From: Aliarcobacter sp017996075
Lineage (GTDB): Bacteria; Campylobacterota; Campylobacteria; Campylobacterales; Arcobacteraceae
Assembly (NCBI RefSeq): GCF_051062515.1
Contig: NZ_JAMXEK010000003.1
Reading direction: 5' to 3' (one strand)
DNA length: 64,000 nt
Part shown: one piece after another, positions 35,223-43,578 of the stretch
Numbering within the stretch: the stretch's first letter is position 1
Layout: the number at the start of each line of letters is the position of its first letter
Program-made: the position numbers and the translations under genes
The notes under the pieces: generated by a model
Databases searched by the model: none
Told to the model about the DNA's origin: nothing
Seen by the model: only the letters and a program-made list of their open reading frames with translations

Positions 35223-36245
35223 ATGGCAATAAATGTATTCTATGACAAAGATTGTAATATAGAGTTAATAAAATCAAAAAAAGTTGCAATGATTGGATTT
35301 GGTTCACAAGGACACGCACACGCTGAAAATTTAAGAGATAGCGGTGTAGAAGTTGTTGTTGGATTAAGAAAAGATGGTAGTTCTTGGAAAAAAGCTGAAG
35401 CTAAAGGTTTCAAAGTTTTAACAGTTGCTGAAGCTACAAAAATTGCTGATGTTGTTATGATACTTTTACCAGATGAGAGTCAATCTGAAATTTATGAAAA
35501 AGAGATTAAACCAAATCTAAAAGATGGTGCTTACTTAGCATTTGGACATGGATTTAATATTCACTATAAAAGAATTATTCCTTGTAAAAAAATGAATGTT
35601 ATGATGGTTGCTCCAAAAGCTCCAGGTCATACAGTTAGAAGCGAATTTACAAAAGGTGGAGGAATTCCAGATTTAATTGCAGTTCATCAAGATGCATCTG
35701 GTGATACAAAACAAGTTGCTCTTGCTTATGCTAGCGCAATTGGTGGAGGAAGAACTGGAATTATTGAAACTACTTTCAAAGATGAGACTGAAACAGACCT
35801 ATTTGGTGAGCAAGCAGTTCTTTGTGGTGGAGCAACGGCTTTAGTTCAAGCTGGATTTGAAGTATTAACAGAAGCTGGTTATGAACCAGAAATGGCATAC
35901 TTTGAGTGTTTACATGAGTTAAAACTAATCGTTGACTTAATGTATGAAGGTGGAATTGCTGATATGAGATACTCTATTTCAAATACAGCTGAATATGGAG
36001 ATTATGTTTCTGGACCTAGAGTTATTAATGATGAGTCTAAAAAAGCTATGAGACAAATTCTTAAAGAGATTCAAAATGGTGTATTTGCTAAAGATTTCAT
36101 ACTTGAAGGTCAAGCTGGATATCCAAGAATGAATGCTGAAAGAGCATATACAAGAGCTTCTTTACTTGAGCAAACGGGTGTAAAACTTAGAAATATGATG
36201 CCTTGGATTGCTTCTAAAAAAATAGTAAATCAAGAGACTAACTAA
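35223..36245 (+). CDS. ilvC: Ketol-acid reductoisomerase
   Basis: IlvC is the second common step of isoleucine and valine synthesis, an Mg- and NADPH-dependent isomeroreductase. It is the class I form (340 residues) with GFGSQGHAHAENLRDSG at the nucleotide site, the PKAPGHTVR motif, and the metal-binding DLFGEQ and CLHEL regions. The ATG follows AGAGGG. A 13-bp hairpin separates it from the next gene. Confidence 0.97.
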   Translation: MAINVFYDKDCNIELIKSKKVAMIGFGSQGHAHAENLRDSGVEVVVGLRKDGSSWKKAEAKGFKVLTVAEATKIADVVMILLPDESQSEIYEKEIKPNLKDGAYLAFGHGFNIHYKRIIPCKKMNVMMVAPKAPGHTVRSEFTKGGGIPDLIAVHQDASGDTKQVALAYASAIGGGRTGIIETTFKDETETDLFGEQAVLCGGATALVQAGFEVLTEAGYEPEMAYFECLHELKLIVDLMYEGGIADMRYSISNTAEYGDYVSGPRVINDESKKAMRQILKEIQNGVFAKDFILEGQAGYPRMNAERAYTRASLLEQTGVKLRNMMPWIASKKIVNQETN

Positions 36246-36275
36246 TTATTTTAAGAGCTTTTGCTCTTAAAATAA
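36246..36275 (+). terminator. Hairpin after ilvC
   Basis: TTATTTTAAGAGC / GCTCTTAAAATAA is a 13-bp stem with loop TTTT, just past the ilvC stop and 9 bases before the next ATG. The lack of a T-run means it could also be a processing or attenuation site. Confidence 0.55.
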
Positions 36276-36284
36276 AACTATCTT

Positions 36285-37469
36285 ATGACAAAAAAAACAA
36301 GAAAAAAACGAAAAATTTCACCTATAAAAAAAAGCTTAAGAAAAAGAAATCTTGCGAGAAATTTTATAGTACTTTTATCTCTTATTTTTATACTTCTACT
36401 ATTTGCTTATTTTTTCTTAAGTAAAAATAATCAAGCAGTAAACTCTTCTTCTAACAATAACATCTTACAATCTCAAAAACTATATACAAATGATGAAATT
36501 ATGGAAAAAGTTATTGAAAATTTAAATCCAGATAGTAAAAATAATATTTTAGAGAAAAATTTAGAAACAGAAGAAAATAAAAAAGAGATTTTTGAACAAG
36601 AGTTAAAAAAAGATATTTTAAAAGAAGTTTTAGAAAAACAAAAAGAGATTGAAAAATCAAAAATTGAAGAAAAAGTAGAAATAAAACAAGCCAAAGAACC
36701 ATCAAAAGAGATAGAAGATGAGATAATTGAAGAAAAAACTAAAATAGAAAAACCCGCAATAAAAGAAAAAAAAGAGCTAATAACAAAAAAAGATAGCTAC
36801 AAATATGATTTAAAAACTAAACCAAAACTAGTAATTATAATAGATGATGTAGTATCAAAATCACAAAAAGATAAAATTTTAAATATTGGATATCCTATAA
36901 CTATGGCATTTTTACCACCTAATGGTGTACAAAAAGAGTCTGCAATTATTGCCCAAAATTTACCTTTTCATATGATACATTTTCCAATGCAAGCTTCTAA
37001 GAACTTTAAAAATATTGAAGTTAATACTTTAAATATATCTGATAGTTATGAAACAATAGAAGCAAGAGTAAAACAACTTAGAGTTTTATATCCAAATGCT
37101 ACTTATACAAATAATCACACAGGTTCAGTTTTTACAGAAAATTATGAAGCTATGGACAAACTTTTTCGTGCATTAAAAAAATATAATTTTATATTTGTAG
37201 ATAGCAAAACAACTCCAAACTCTGTAGCAAAAGAGTTATCTATAAAGTACCAAATGCCTTATATTGTAAGAGATACTTTTTTGGACAATGATAGAAGCTT
37301 TACAGCTATTCAAAATCAGCTAAAAGATGCAATAAGAGTTGCCAAAAAACAAGGTTTTGCAATAGCTATTGGACACCCTTATGAAGTTACTTTCCAAGTT
37401 TTAAAAGAGTCAAAACATCTTTTAAATGATGTTGAACCAATATTTTTAAACAAACTTCCATATTTATAA
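36285..37469 (+). CDS. Divergent polysaccharide deacetylase-like protein (DUF610)
   Basis: A very basic N-terminus (about residues 1-23) leads into a membrane helix (about 26-47). A Lys/Glu-rich probable coiled coil (about 65-170) follows, then a C-terminal divergent polysaccharide deacetylase domain starting PKLVIIIDDVVSK. The domain keeps a metal-type aspartate pair (IIIDD), FHMIHFPMQ and the NNHTGS motif. It is probably anchored in the inner membrane facing the periplasm. The substrate is unknown, perhaps peptidoglycan or another glycan. The ribosome site is weak. Confidence 0.82.
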   Translation: MTKKTRKKRKISPIKKSLRKRNLARNFIVLLSLIFILLLFAYFFLSKNNQAVNSSSNNNILQSQKLYTNDEIMEKVIENLNPDSKNNILEKNLETEENKKEIFEQELKKDILKEVLEKQKEIEKSKIEEKVEIKQAKEPSKEIEDEIIEEKTKIEKPAIKEKKELITKKDSYKYDLKTKPKLVIIIDDVVSKSQKDKILNIGYPITMAFLPPNGVQKESAIIAQNLPFHMIHFPMQASKNFKNIEVNTLNISDSYETIEARVKQLRVLYPNATYTNNHTGSVFTENYEAMDKLFRALKKYNFIFVDSKTTPNSVAKELSIKYQMPYIVRDTFLDNDRSFTAIQNQLKDAIRVAKKQGFAIAIGHPYEVTFQVLKESKHLLNDVEPIFLNKLPYL

Positions 37470-37511
37470 AAATTTAGTTAAAATAAATATAAAAATTATC
37501 AAGGGGTGATT

Positions 37512-38294
37512 ATGATAAATCAATTTGATTTTAAAATCAAAGAGCTTGAAAATATGAAAAAATACCCGAAAGAACTATATTTTATAGGAAATACTCAACT
37601 TTTAAAAAGAAAAAAAATCTCCATAGTAGGCACAAGAAGACCTTCAAATTATACAAAAGAGTTTACATATAAACTAGCTTCCAAACTATCTCAAAATGGA
37701 ATTTGTATAGTAAGTGGTGCTGCCATGGGAGTTGATAGTATAGCTCATAGTGGAGCTGGAGTAAATAACACAATAGCAGTTGTAGCAAATGGTTTGGATA
37801 TAAGATATCCAACAGTGAACAAAAATCAAATTGTTGAGATTGAGAAAAATGGTTTAATTATTTCAAGTTTTAAAGAAGGAGAAAAAGCAAGAATCTATAG
37901 TTTTGTACAAAGAAATGAGATAGTTGTAGCTTTGGGTGAAAAATTAATAGTTACTCAAGCTGATTTAAACTCTGGAAGTATGACATCTGTTGAGTTTGCA
38001 CTTAAACAAAACAAAGAGATTTTTGTTTTACCACATAGAATAAATGAGAGTTTAGCTACAAATGAATTAATCAAAAAAGGCTTAGCAAAAGCAATTTATG
38101 ATATTGATGAATTTATACAAAATATTATTGGAGTTGGGCTTTTTGAGTTTGAAAATAGCTTTGATGAGATTTTGGAATATTGCAAGAGTAATCCAATTTA
38201 TGATGAAGTACTATTAAAATATCCAGATAAAATTTTGGAATATGAGTTAGATGGCAAAATATCTATCAAAGATGGAAAAGTTTTTGTCATCTAG
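37512..38294 (+). CDS. dprA: DNA-processing protein DprA
   Basis: DprA binds incoming single-stranded DNA during natural transformation and loads RecA. The Rossmann-like core is present: ISIVGTRRPSNY, GICIVSGAAMGVDSIAH, NTIAVVANGLDIRYP and QADLNSGSMTSVEFAL. The length is 260 residues from the chosen start. I prefer the ATG at 37512 to the upstream GTG at 37506, since AAGGGG overlaps the GTG and lies 5 bases before the ATG. There is no clear C-terminal winged-helix domain of full size. Confidence 0.94.
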   Translation: MINQFDFKIKELENMKKYPKELYFIGNTQLLKRKKISIVGTRRPSNYTKEFTYKLASKLSQNGICIVSGAAMGVDSIAHSGAGVNNTIAVVANGLDIRYPTVNKNQIVEIEKNGLIISSFKEGEKARIYSFVQRNEIVVALGEKLIVTQADLNSGSMTSVEFALKQNKEIFVLPHRINESLATNELIKKGLAKAIYDIDEFIQNIIGVGLFEFENSFDEILEYCKSNPIYDEVLLKYPDKILEYELDGKISIKDGKVFVI

Positions 38295-38301
38295 CCACAA
38301 A

Positions 38302-38331
38302 TATTAATAGATATAAATGTATCTATTAATA
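38302..38331. terminator. Hairpin between convergent dprA and murC
   Basis: TATTAATAGATA / TATCTATTAATA is a 12-bp stem with loop TAAATG. It includes the murC stop codon. The A/T-rich stem makes it a weaker terminator. Confidence 0.5.
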
Positions 38332-39630
38332 CCTTAATTGATAAGTAATATCTCCAGCTCCAACGCCTAAAAATATTCCTTCATCATAAGTTTTTATGAT
38401 TTTATCATCTTTTATAAGCTCAATTTTACCTTTATAAGAAACTATTCTATCAGCAAAAATTGGATTATAGCTAGCAAACTCTTTTTCAAAATCAATATCT
38501 ATTTTTTTCTCACCAGCAACTGTCCAAAGTGGAAGAATAATAAGCTCATCACATCTTCTAAAACACTTTTTAAATCCTTCAAGATTATCACTAGTTCTAC
38601 TATATTTGTGAGGTTGCCAAAGAACTATTCTGTTATTAAAGTTTGTAAGATTATCATACAACTCAACTGATTTCATAGTTGCTTCAATTTCTGTTGGATG
38701 ATGTGCATAATCATCAATTACTACAAATTTTTCATTTGATTGAACGATATCAAATCTCTTTTTAATACCTTTATAGTTTAAAAGATTTTTTCTAATAGTC
38801 TCAATATCAAGCTCATTTAAAGCTGCTAAAATTGCTAATGAAGCATTTGAAGCTATATGAAAACCAAATCCCCAAACCTCAAAAGTACCATAATCTTTTA
38901 AATCAAATTTTGTACAAGGTTGTCCATCTTTTAAAGTGTAGCAAAGATTTTTTATATCTTTTGATGGATAAAAATATATCGCATCTTCAATTTTTAATTT
39001 TTTAACATCTTTATCCTCAGCATTTACAACTCTTTTTTTTGCCAAATTTAAAAAAGTTTCATATGATTCATAAAATTTATCATAATCATAGTGATAATAC
39101 TCCATATGCTCAGGTTCAGCATTTGTAACTATTGCACAATATGGATTTGAAAGTAAAAAAGATGCATCACTTTCATCAGCTTCAAAGGCAACTGTTTTAT
39201 CTACATATCTAAAATTACTTCCAAACTCTTTTGAAATAGCACCAATTAACGCACTACTTTGTAAAATAGTTGCTAATATTGCTGTTGTAGTAGATTTTCC
39301 GTGAGCACCTGCAACACAATAATTTTTCTTATCTCCTAAAATTATAGGTAGTGCCTCTTTTCTTGAAAGAGTTCTTATTTGTTTAAGTCTTGCTTCTATT
39401 AACTCAGGATTCTCATCTGTAACTGCTGCTGAATAAATTACTAAATCTAAATCATCACTTATATTTTTTGCCTCTTGAGGACAAGATACTTTTATTCCCT
39501 CTTTTTCTAACTCTTTTGTAATTGAAGAACTTTTCATATCGCTTCCACTTACGCTATGCCCATCAAAATTCAAAAATCTAGCTAGTGCTGAAAGCCCTAT
39601 TCCTCCAATTCCTATAAAATGAACTCTCAA
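38326..39630 (-). CDS. murC: UDP-N-acetylmuramate--L-alanine ligase
   Basis: MurC adds the first amino acid to the peptidoglycan precursor. The UDP-binding start HFIGIGGIGLSALA and the ATP site GAHGKSTTT (residues 108-116) are clear, and the DDYAHHPTEI motif begins the C-terminal domain. The length of 434 residues is typical. The start is TTG at 39630 with AGGAA 6 bases upstream. It follows two uncharacterised genes in the same operon. Confidence 0.96.
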   Translation of the reverse strand: MRVHFIGIGGIGLSALARFLNFDGHSVSGSDMKSSSITKELEKEGIKVSCPQEAKNISDDLDLVIYSAAVTDENPELIEARLKQIRTLSRKEALPIILGDKKNYCVAGAHGKSTTTAILATILQSSALIGAISKEFGSNFRYVDKTVAFEADESDASFLLSNPYCAIVTNAEPEHMEYYHYDYDKFYESYETFLNLAKKRVVNAEDKDVKKLKIEDAIYFYPSKDIKNLCYTLKDGQPCTKFDLKDYGTFEVWGFGFHIASNASLAILAALNELDIETIRKNLLNYKGIKKRFDIVQSNEKFVVIDDYAHHPTEIEATMKSVELYDNLTNFNNRIVLWQPHKYSRTSDNLEGFKKCFRRCDELIILPLWTVAGEKKIDIDFEKEFASYNPIFADRIVSYKGKIELIKDDKIIKTYDEGIFLGVGAGDITYQLRY

Positions 39631-39631
39631 T

Positions 39632-40219
39632 TTATTTCCTTTTTTCGATTAAATGTTTTAAATTTTCATACTCTTTTTGTAAAAACTCTTGGTGATTTTT
39701 TAAAAAATCATCTACATCAAAATTAAAAGTTGTAATAAAATACCCATACTCTTCTTTAGATTCAAGCTCATCTTTATCTACAAACTCTTCATAAAAATCT
39801 TCAAAATCAATCTCTTTTGATAAATTCACAATTAAAACTTCCATATTTTTTTTCAAAAAATCATCATTAATACTATTTGCAAGAGTAAAAAAAAGTGCTT
39901 TTGCTAATTCAAAATCACTATTTGACCATTTCTCAATAGCAAGTTCATAAAAAGCTCTAATAGTTAAAAAATCAATATTTTCTAGTTTTAATAACTCATT
40001 TTTTTCTAATTTTTCTTCAAGATTAAGAGTAGCAACTTTTAAAATCTCTTCATAAATTTTGTTTGTTTTTTCTTCTTCTAAATCTAAAACTAGCATAGTG
40101 TCTAAAATTTCATACATCATCTCTATATTTTGATTTTTTATTGAATTTTGCATCGCTGCTTCTAAATATATTAAAAAATCTGGATTTGTTCTAGCTTCGT
40201 TTAAATCGTTTTTATTCAT
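39632..40219 (-). CDS. Acidic helical protein of unknown function
   Basis: The 195-residue protein is almost wholly helical and very rich in Glu, Asp and Leu, with repeated helix pairs that resemble TPR or HEAT-type scaffolds. No signal peptide, membrane helix or catalytic motif is visible. It sits between an RCK_C-domain protein (4-base ATGA overlap) and murC (1-base gap), so all three are co-transcribed. A structural or partner role for the upstream protein is possible but unproven. Confidence 0.75.
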   Translation of the reverse strand: MNKNDLNEARTNPDFLIYLEAAMQNSIKNQNIEMMYEILDTMLVLDLEEEKTNKIYEEILKVATLNLEEKLEKNELLKLENIDFLTIRAFYELAIEKWSNSDFELAKALFFTLANSINDDFLKKNMEVLIVNLSKEIDFEDFYEEFVDKDELESKEEYGYFITTFNFDVDDFLKNHQEFLQKEYENLKHLIEKRK

Positions 40220-41655
40220 TTTTGTACCTGTTCTTCAGAAATTGGAATTAAGATTTGATTAAATTTGTTCATATCAAAAGCAACTAAATCACTATTTGTA
40301 TAGAAGAACTTAATAAATGACCTTTTTTTAAACATTTTTTGTTTTAGAGGTAAGATTTGTAACATCTCTTTTTGTTTTTTTAACTCTCGTATTGGATTTT
40401 CAACACCTTTTATAATCTCTAGTTTTTCATTAAAGATTTTTGCCAAATTTTCATAGTGGTCTAGTAAACTTACTTGATTATCTTTTTGTCCTATTGGATC
40501 ATGATCAAATATTTTTGTTTTTAATTTTAACTGAGTCGCAACATCAAAAACTATTGGAGAAATCTGTTCATAACTTCCACTATCATTTAGAACAACTCCA
40601 ACATTTTTTGAAGCTTTTAAACTCTCCTCTCCCATTTTAAAAATTGGAATTTTTAGCTCTAAAAGGAAATTTAATTTATATAAATCTTTGAACATAGATT
40701 TTGTCAAAACAAGTAAACCAATATTATATTTTCTACTATCTTCTTTAATTATCTCTTTAAATCCTAAATTTGCATAATCTATTTGCAAAATTATTGTAGG
40801 AAAATATTTTAATTCATTTTTGATAAGCTCCATAATTGCTACAGTTGTAGGTCTTGTAACTTTTACAATAAGTAAAGAGTTTTTTAATTTTTCATTTAGA
40901 TATTTTGCTTCATCAAGAGCTTTTTTTACACTCTTTTCATCTTCTAAATATAGATCCAAATATAAGTAGATTTTACTTCCAAATGGCATAGGAAATTGTC
41001 CTTGAGTTTTTCCTATAACATTATAAATATTCATCAAAACAGTTGGTTTTCCAATAACCAAAATCAAATCATTTGGTTTTAAAACTAAAGATGATTTTAG
41101 ATTCATTAATTTTTGATTTCTATAAAGTCCAAAAATTCTCCAATCTTTTTGTTCAATAGAGTCAATAGAACGATAAGCATAAGAGCTTCCAAATGGAATT
41201 TTTATCTCCATTATTTCGCCTTGCTTTAATCCAATATTTTGAGCTAAAACAGGTACATTTGGTAATCTTTCAACCATTCCATTTGCTAAAACATCAATTC
41301 CTTTGTAAATACTAACCATTGGGTCTTTTATATTTATTCCCCAATAATCTAAAATAGTAATTTGAAGATTTTTTTTGTATTCCCTAATATTTTTAATAAC
41401 ACTCATCATCTCATCTTTTGAACTAAGTGCCATTAAAACTTCACTATGGATATTTTTGTCAAGAACCATTGATAGTTTTGAATTTGAAGTAGGATCAAAT
41501 TTATAGAATGTAAAATTTGACGGTTTTTGAATAGGTAAAATCACATCATTCATATATACAACATCATAGTTGTTATCACCTGTATTTGACTCTACAATTC
41601 TTTGCAAAAGCTTCTTTGCAACTATTCCATCAAGTATAATTAATATCTTTTTCAT
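40216..41655 (-). CDS. Soluble RCK/TrkA-type domain protein (COG3400-like)
   Basis: Residues 1-128 look like a degenerate TrkA_N/Rossmann-type domain (start KILIILDGIVAKKLL, lacking the GxGxxG motif). Residues 141-210 form an RCK_C (TrkA_C) domain with LKQGEIMEIKIPFGS and LKPNDLILVIG. A second alpha/beta half (about 225-410) may repeat a nucleotide-binding fold. There is no membrane helix. RCK_C domains sense ions or nucleotides in K+ channels and transporters; no transporter is adjacent here. The start lies only seven bases after a perfect -10 box. Confidence 0.78.
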   Translation of the reverse strand: MKKILIILDGIVAKKLLQRIVESNTGDNNYDVVYMNDVILPIQKPSNFTFYKFDPTSNSKLSMVLDKNIHSEVLMALSSKDEMMSVIKNIREYKKNLQITILDYWGINIKDPMVSIYKGIDVLANGMVERLPNVPVLAQNIGLKQGEIMEIKIPFGSSYAYRSIDSIEQKDWRIFGLYRNQKLMNLKSSLVLKPNDLILVIGKPTVLMNIYNVIGKTQGQFPMPFGSKIYLYLDLYLEDEKSVKKALDEAKYLNEKLKNSLLIVKVTRPTTVAIMELIKNELKYFPTIILQIDYANLGFKEIIKEDSRKYNIGLLVLTKSMFKDLYKLNFLLELKIPIFKMGEESLKASKNVGVVLNDSGSYEQISPIVFDVATQLKLKTKIFDHDPIGQKDNQVSLLDHYENLAKIFNEKLEIIKGVENPIRELKKQKEMLQILPLKQKMFKKRSFIKFFYTNSDLVAFDMNKFNQILIPISEEQVQK

Positions 41656-41662
41656 GGGCGAA

Positions 41663-41668
41663 ATTATA
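41663..41668 (-). promoter_or_regulatory. -10 box placed for a leaderless transcript
   Basis: TATAAT is separated from the ATG of the RCK_C gene by only TTCGCCC. Transcription would begin at or next to the ATG, and no ribosome site is present in the gap. Confidence 0.45.
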
Positions 41669-41702
41669 TCTTAAAAAGTTTAATAGTAGATTTTAGATAG
41701 AA

Positions 41703-41708
41703 TATAAT
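41703..41708 (+). promoter_or_regulatory. -10 box for tgt
   Basis: TATAAT lies 28 bases before the tgt ATG. AAAGG is present in the leader but rather far from the start. Confidence 0.5.
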
Positions 41709-41736
41709 CTTAATTAAAAAAAGGTTTATAATATTT

Positions 41737-42858
41737 ATGGAATTTCAAATTAACGCAACTTCACAAGGGGCTAGAGCTTGTACAATTAAAACAGCTCATA
41801 GCACTATTTTAACTCCTGTTTTTATGCCTGTTGGTACTCAAGGAACTGTAAAAGCTCTTGATGCAAACGATATGTTAGAAATGGATGCAAAGATTATTTT
41901 AGGAAATACTTACCACTTGTATTTAAGACCTGGAAGCAAACTAATCAAAAAGTTTGGTGGACTTCATGGTTTTTCAAAATTTCCAAACTCATTTCTAACA
42001 GATAGTGGAGGATTTCAAGCCTTTTCACTAAGTGATAACAGTAAACCTGATGAAAATGGAATAATGTTTAAATCTCATATTGATGGAAGTAAACACTACT
42101 TTACACCAAAAAGTGTTTTAGATACTCAATATGATTTGGGTAGTGATATTATGATGATTTTAGATGATTTAGTTGCACTTCCAAATACAAAAGAGAGAAT
42201 TCAAAAATCAATCGAACGAACTACAAAATGGGCTAAAGAGGCAATTGATTACCATATGGAACAAAAATCAAAAGGTATTGGGGTAAATCAAAATATCTTT
42301 GCAATTATTCAAGGTGGAACAGATAAAGAGTTTCGAAAACAAAGTGCCGAACAACTTTGTGCAATGAGTGATTATGATGGTTTTGCAATTGGAGGATTAA
42401 GTGTTGGTGAACCAAATGCTCTAATGTACGAAACTGTAGAGTGGACTACACAATTTATGCCAAAAGAAAAGCCTAGATATCTAATGGGCGTTGGAACACC
42501 TGAAGATTTGATAGAAAATATTGAACGTGGTGTTGATATGTTTGATTGTGTAATGCCTACAAGAAATGCAAGAAATGGTACACTTTTTACAAGTTTTGGA
42601 AGATTGAATATCAAAAAAGCCGAATTTAAAGAAGATATTAAACCAATAGATGAAACTTGCTCTTGTTATACTTGTAAAAATTTCACACGAGCTTACTTAA
42701 ATCATCTTTTAAGAGCTGGTGAAATAACATATTTTAGATTGGCTTCTATACATAATATCTATTACTATTTAGATTTAATGAAACAAGCTAGAGAGGCTAT
42801 TTTAGAAGATAATTGGCTTGAGTTTAAAAAAGATTTTTATGCTAAAAGAGGCAAATAA
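41737..42858 (+). CDS. tgt: Queuine/preQ1 tRNA-guanine transglycosylase
   Basis: Tgt exchanges guanine-34 of GUN-anticodon tRNAs for preQ1. The general-base D89 (FLTDSGGFQ), nucleophile D270 (DMFDCVMPTR) and zinc ligands C308, C310, C313 and H339 are all visible. The length of 373 residues is standard. It completes the tRNA end of the pathway whose early genes queC, queD and queE are at 877-2843. QueF and QueA are not in the window. Confidence 0.97.
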   Translation: MEFQINATSQGARACTIKTAHSTILTPVFMPVGTQGTVKALDANDMLEMDAKIILGNTYHLYLRPGSKLIKKFGGLHGFSKFPNSFLTDSGGFQAFSLSDNSKPDENGIMFKSHIDGSKHYFTPKSVLDTQYDLGSDIMMILDDLVALPNTKERIQKSIERTTKWAKEAIDYHMEQKSKGIGVNQNIFAIIQGGTDKEFRKQSAEQLCAMSDYDGFAIGGLSVGEPNALMYETVEWTTQFMPKEKPRYLMGVGTPEDLIENIERGVDMFDCVMPTRNARNGTLFTSFGRLNIKKAEFKEDIKPIDETCSCYTCKNFTRAYLNHLLRAGEITYFRLASIHNIYYYLDLMKQAREAILEDNWLEFKKDFYAKRGK

Positions 42859-42902
42859 ATCTTTTTTTTGATAAAATAAAAACTTTAAAATAAAGGAAAA
42901 AT

Positions 42903-43202
42903 ATGTCAAATATTATTGTAGATGATAATTTAATAGCAAAATTAGAAAAACTTTCAAGTTTAAAAATAGAAGATGATAAAAAAGAGAAAATAAAAAGTGA
43001 TATTTCTCAAATGCTTGAGTTTGTAAACAACTTAAATGAAGTTGATGTTTCAAATGTTGAAGCAATAGCAAGTACAGTAAAAGGTGGAACTCCTTTTAGA
43101 GAAGATATTGCCGTTTCAAGCAAAGAGATTTCTGATGCAATTTTAAAAAATGCACCAAAGAGTGAAGATAACTACTTTGTAGTTCCAAAAATTATAGAGT
43201 AA
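42903..43202 (+). CDS. gatC: Asp/Glu-tRNA amidotransferase subunit C
   Basis: GatC is the small subunit that stabilises GatA and GatB in converting Glu-tRNA-Gln or Asp-tRNA-Asn to the amidated forms. The helix with LEKLSSLKIEDDKKEKI and the FVNNLNEVDVSNVEA motif are diagnostic, followed by the FREDIAVSSKE and NAPKSEDNYFVVPKIIE end. The length is 99 residues. GatA and GatB lie elsewhere. Confidence 0.93.
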   Translation: MSNIIVDDNLIAKLEKLSSLKIEDDKKEKIKSDISQMLEFVNNLNEVDVSNVEAIASTVKGGTPFREDIAVSSKEISDAILKNAPKSEDNYFVVPKIIE

Positions 43203-43206
43203 AGAT

Positions 43207-43548
43207 ATGATAAAAGTTTACGGTATAAAAACTTGCGGAAGTGTACGAAATGCTTTGAAGTTTTTCAGAGACCACAATATCGAAATTGATTTTGTAGATT
43301 TTAAAACTACAAAAGTAGATTTAGAAACTGTTGATAAATGGTCAAAAAAAGTTGATATAAACATACTTTTTAACTCAAAAGGTACTAAATACAAAACTAT
43401 GAATTTAAAAGAGTTAAATCTTGATGAGCAGGGTAAAAAAGAGTATCTTGCAAATGAACCTATGCTTTTTAAAAGACCAGTTATAGAGTATGGTAGTAAA
43501 CTTGTAGTTGCTTGGGATGAAGAAGAGTATAAGAAGATTTTTTTATAA
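43207..43548 (+). CDS. ArsC/Spx/YffB-family thioredoxin-fold protein
   Basis: The protein has 113 residues with the family start IKVYGIKTCGSVRNALKFF and a single active-site-like cysteine C10. The FNSKGTKYKTMNLKEL and MLFKRPVIEYGSKLVVAW motifs are shared by ArsC and YffB-type proteins. A single cysteine without an arsenic operon argues for the YffB/Spx-like branch rather than an arsenate reductase. It is 4 bases after gatC. The substrate cannot be told. Confidence 0.85.
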   Translation: MIKVYGIKTCGSVRNALKFFRDHNIEIDFVDFKTTKVDLETVDKWSKKVDINILFNSKGTKYKTMNLKELNLDEQGKKEYLANEPMLFKRPVIEYGSKLVVAWDEEEYKKIFL

Positions 43549-43558
43549 ATCTTCTTAT
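43529..43558. terminator. Hairpin at the convergent end of the ArsC-like gene and cysS
   Basis: ATAAGAAGATTT / AAATCTTCTTAT is a 12-bp stem with loop TTTTAT spanning the stop codon of the ArsC-like gene. It may end both transcripts. Confidence 0.5.
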
Positions 43559-43578
43559 ATTAATTTAAAACTAAAAAA

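Noticed and set aside
43207..43548. Arsenate reductase function for the ArsC-like protein
   Set aside because: There is no ars operon, and the context after gatC with a single Cys fits the YffB/Spx-like branch equally well or better.
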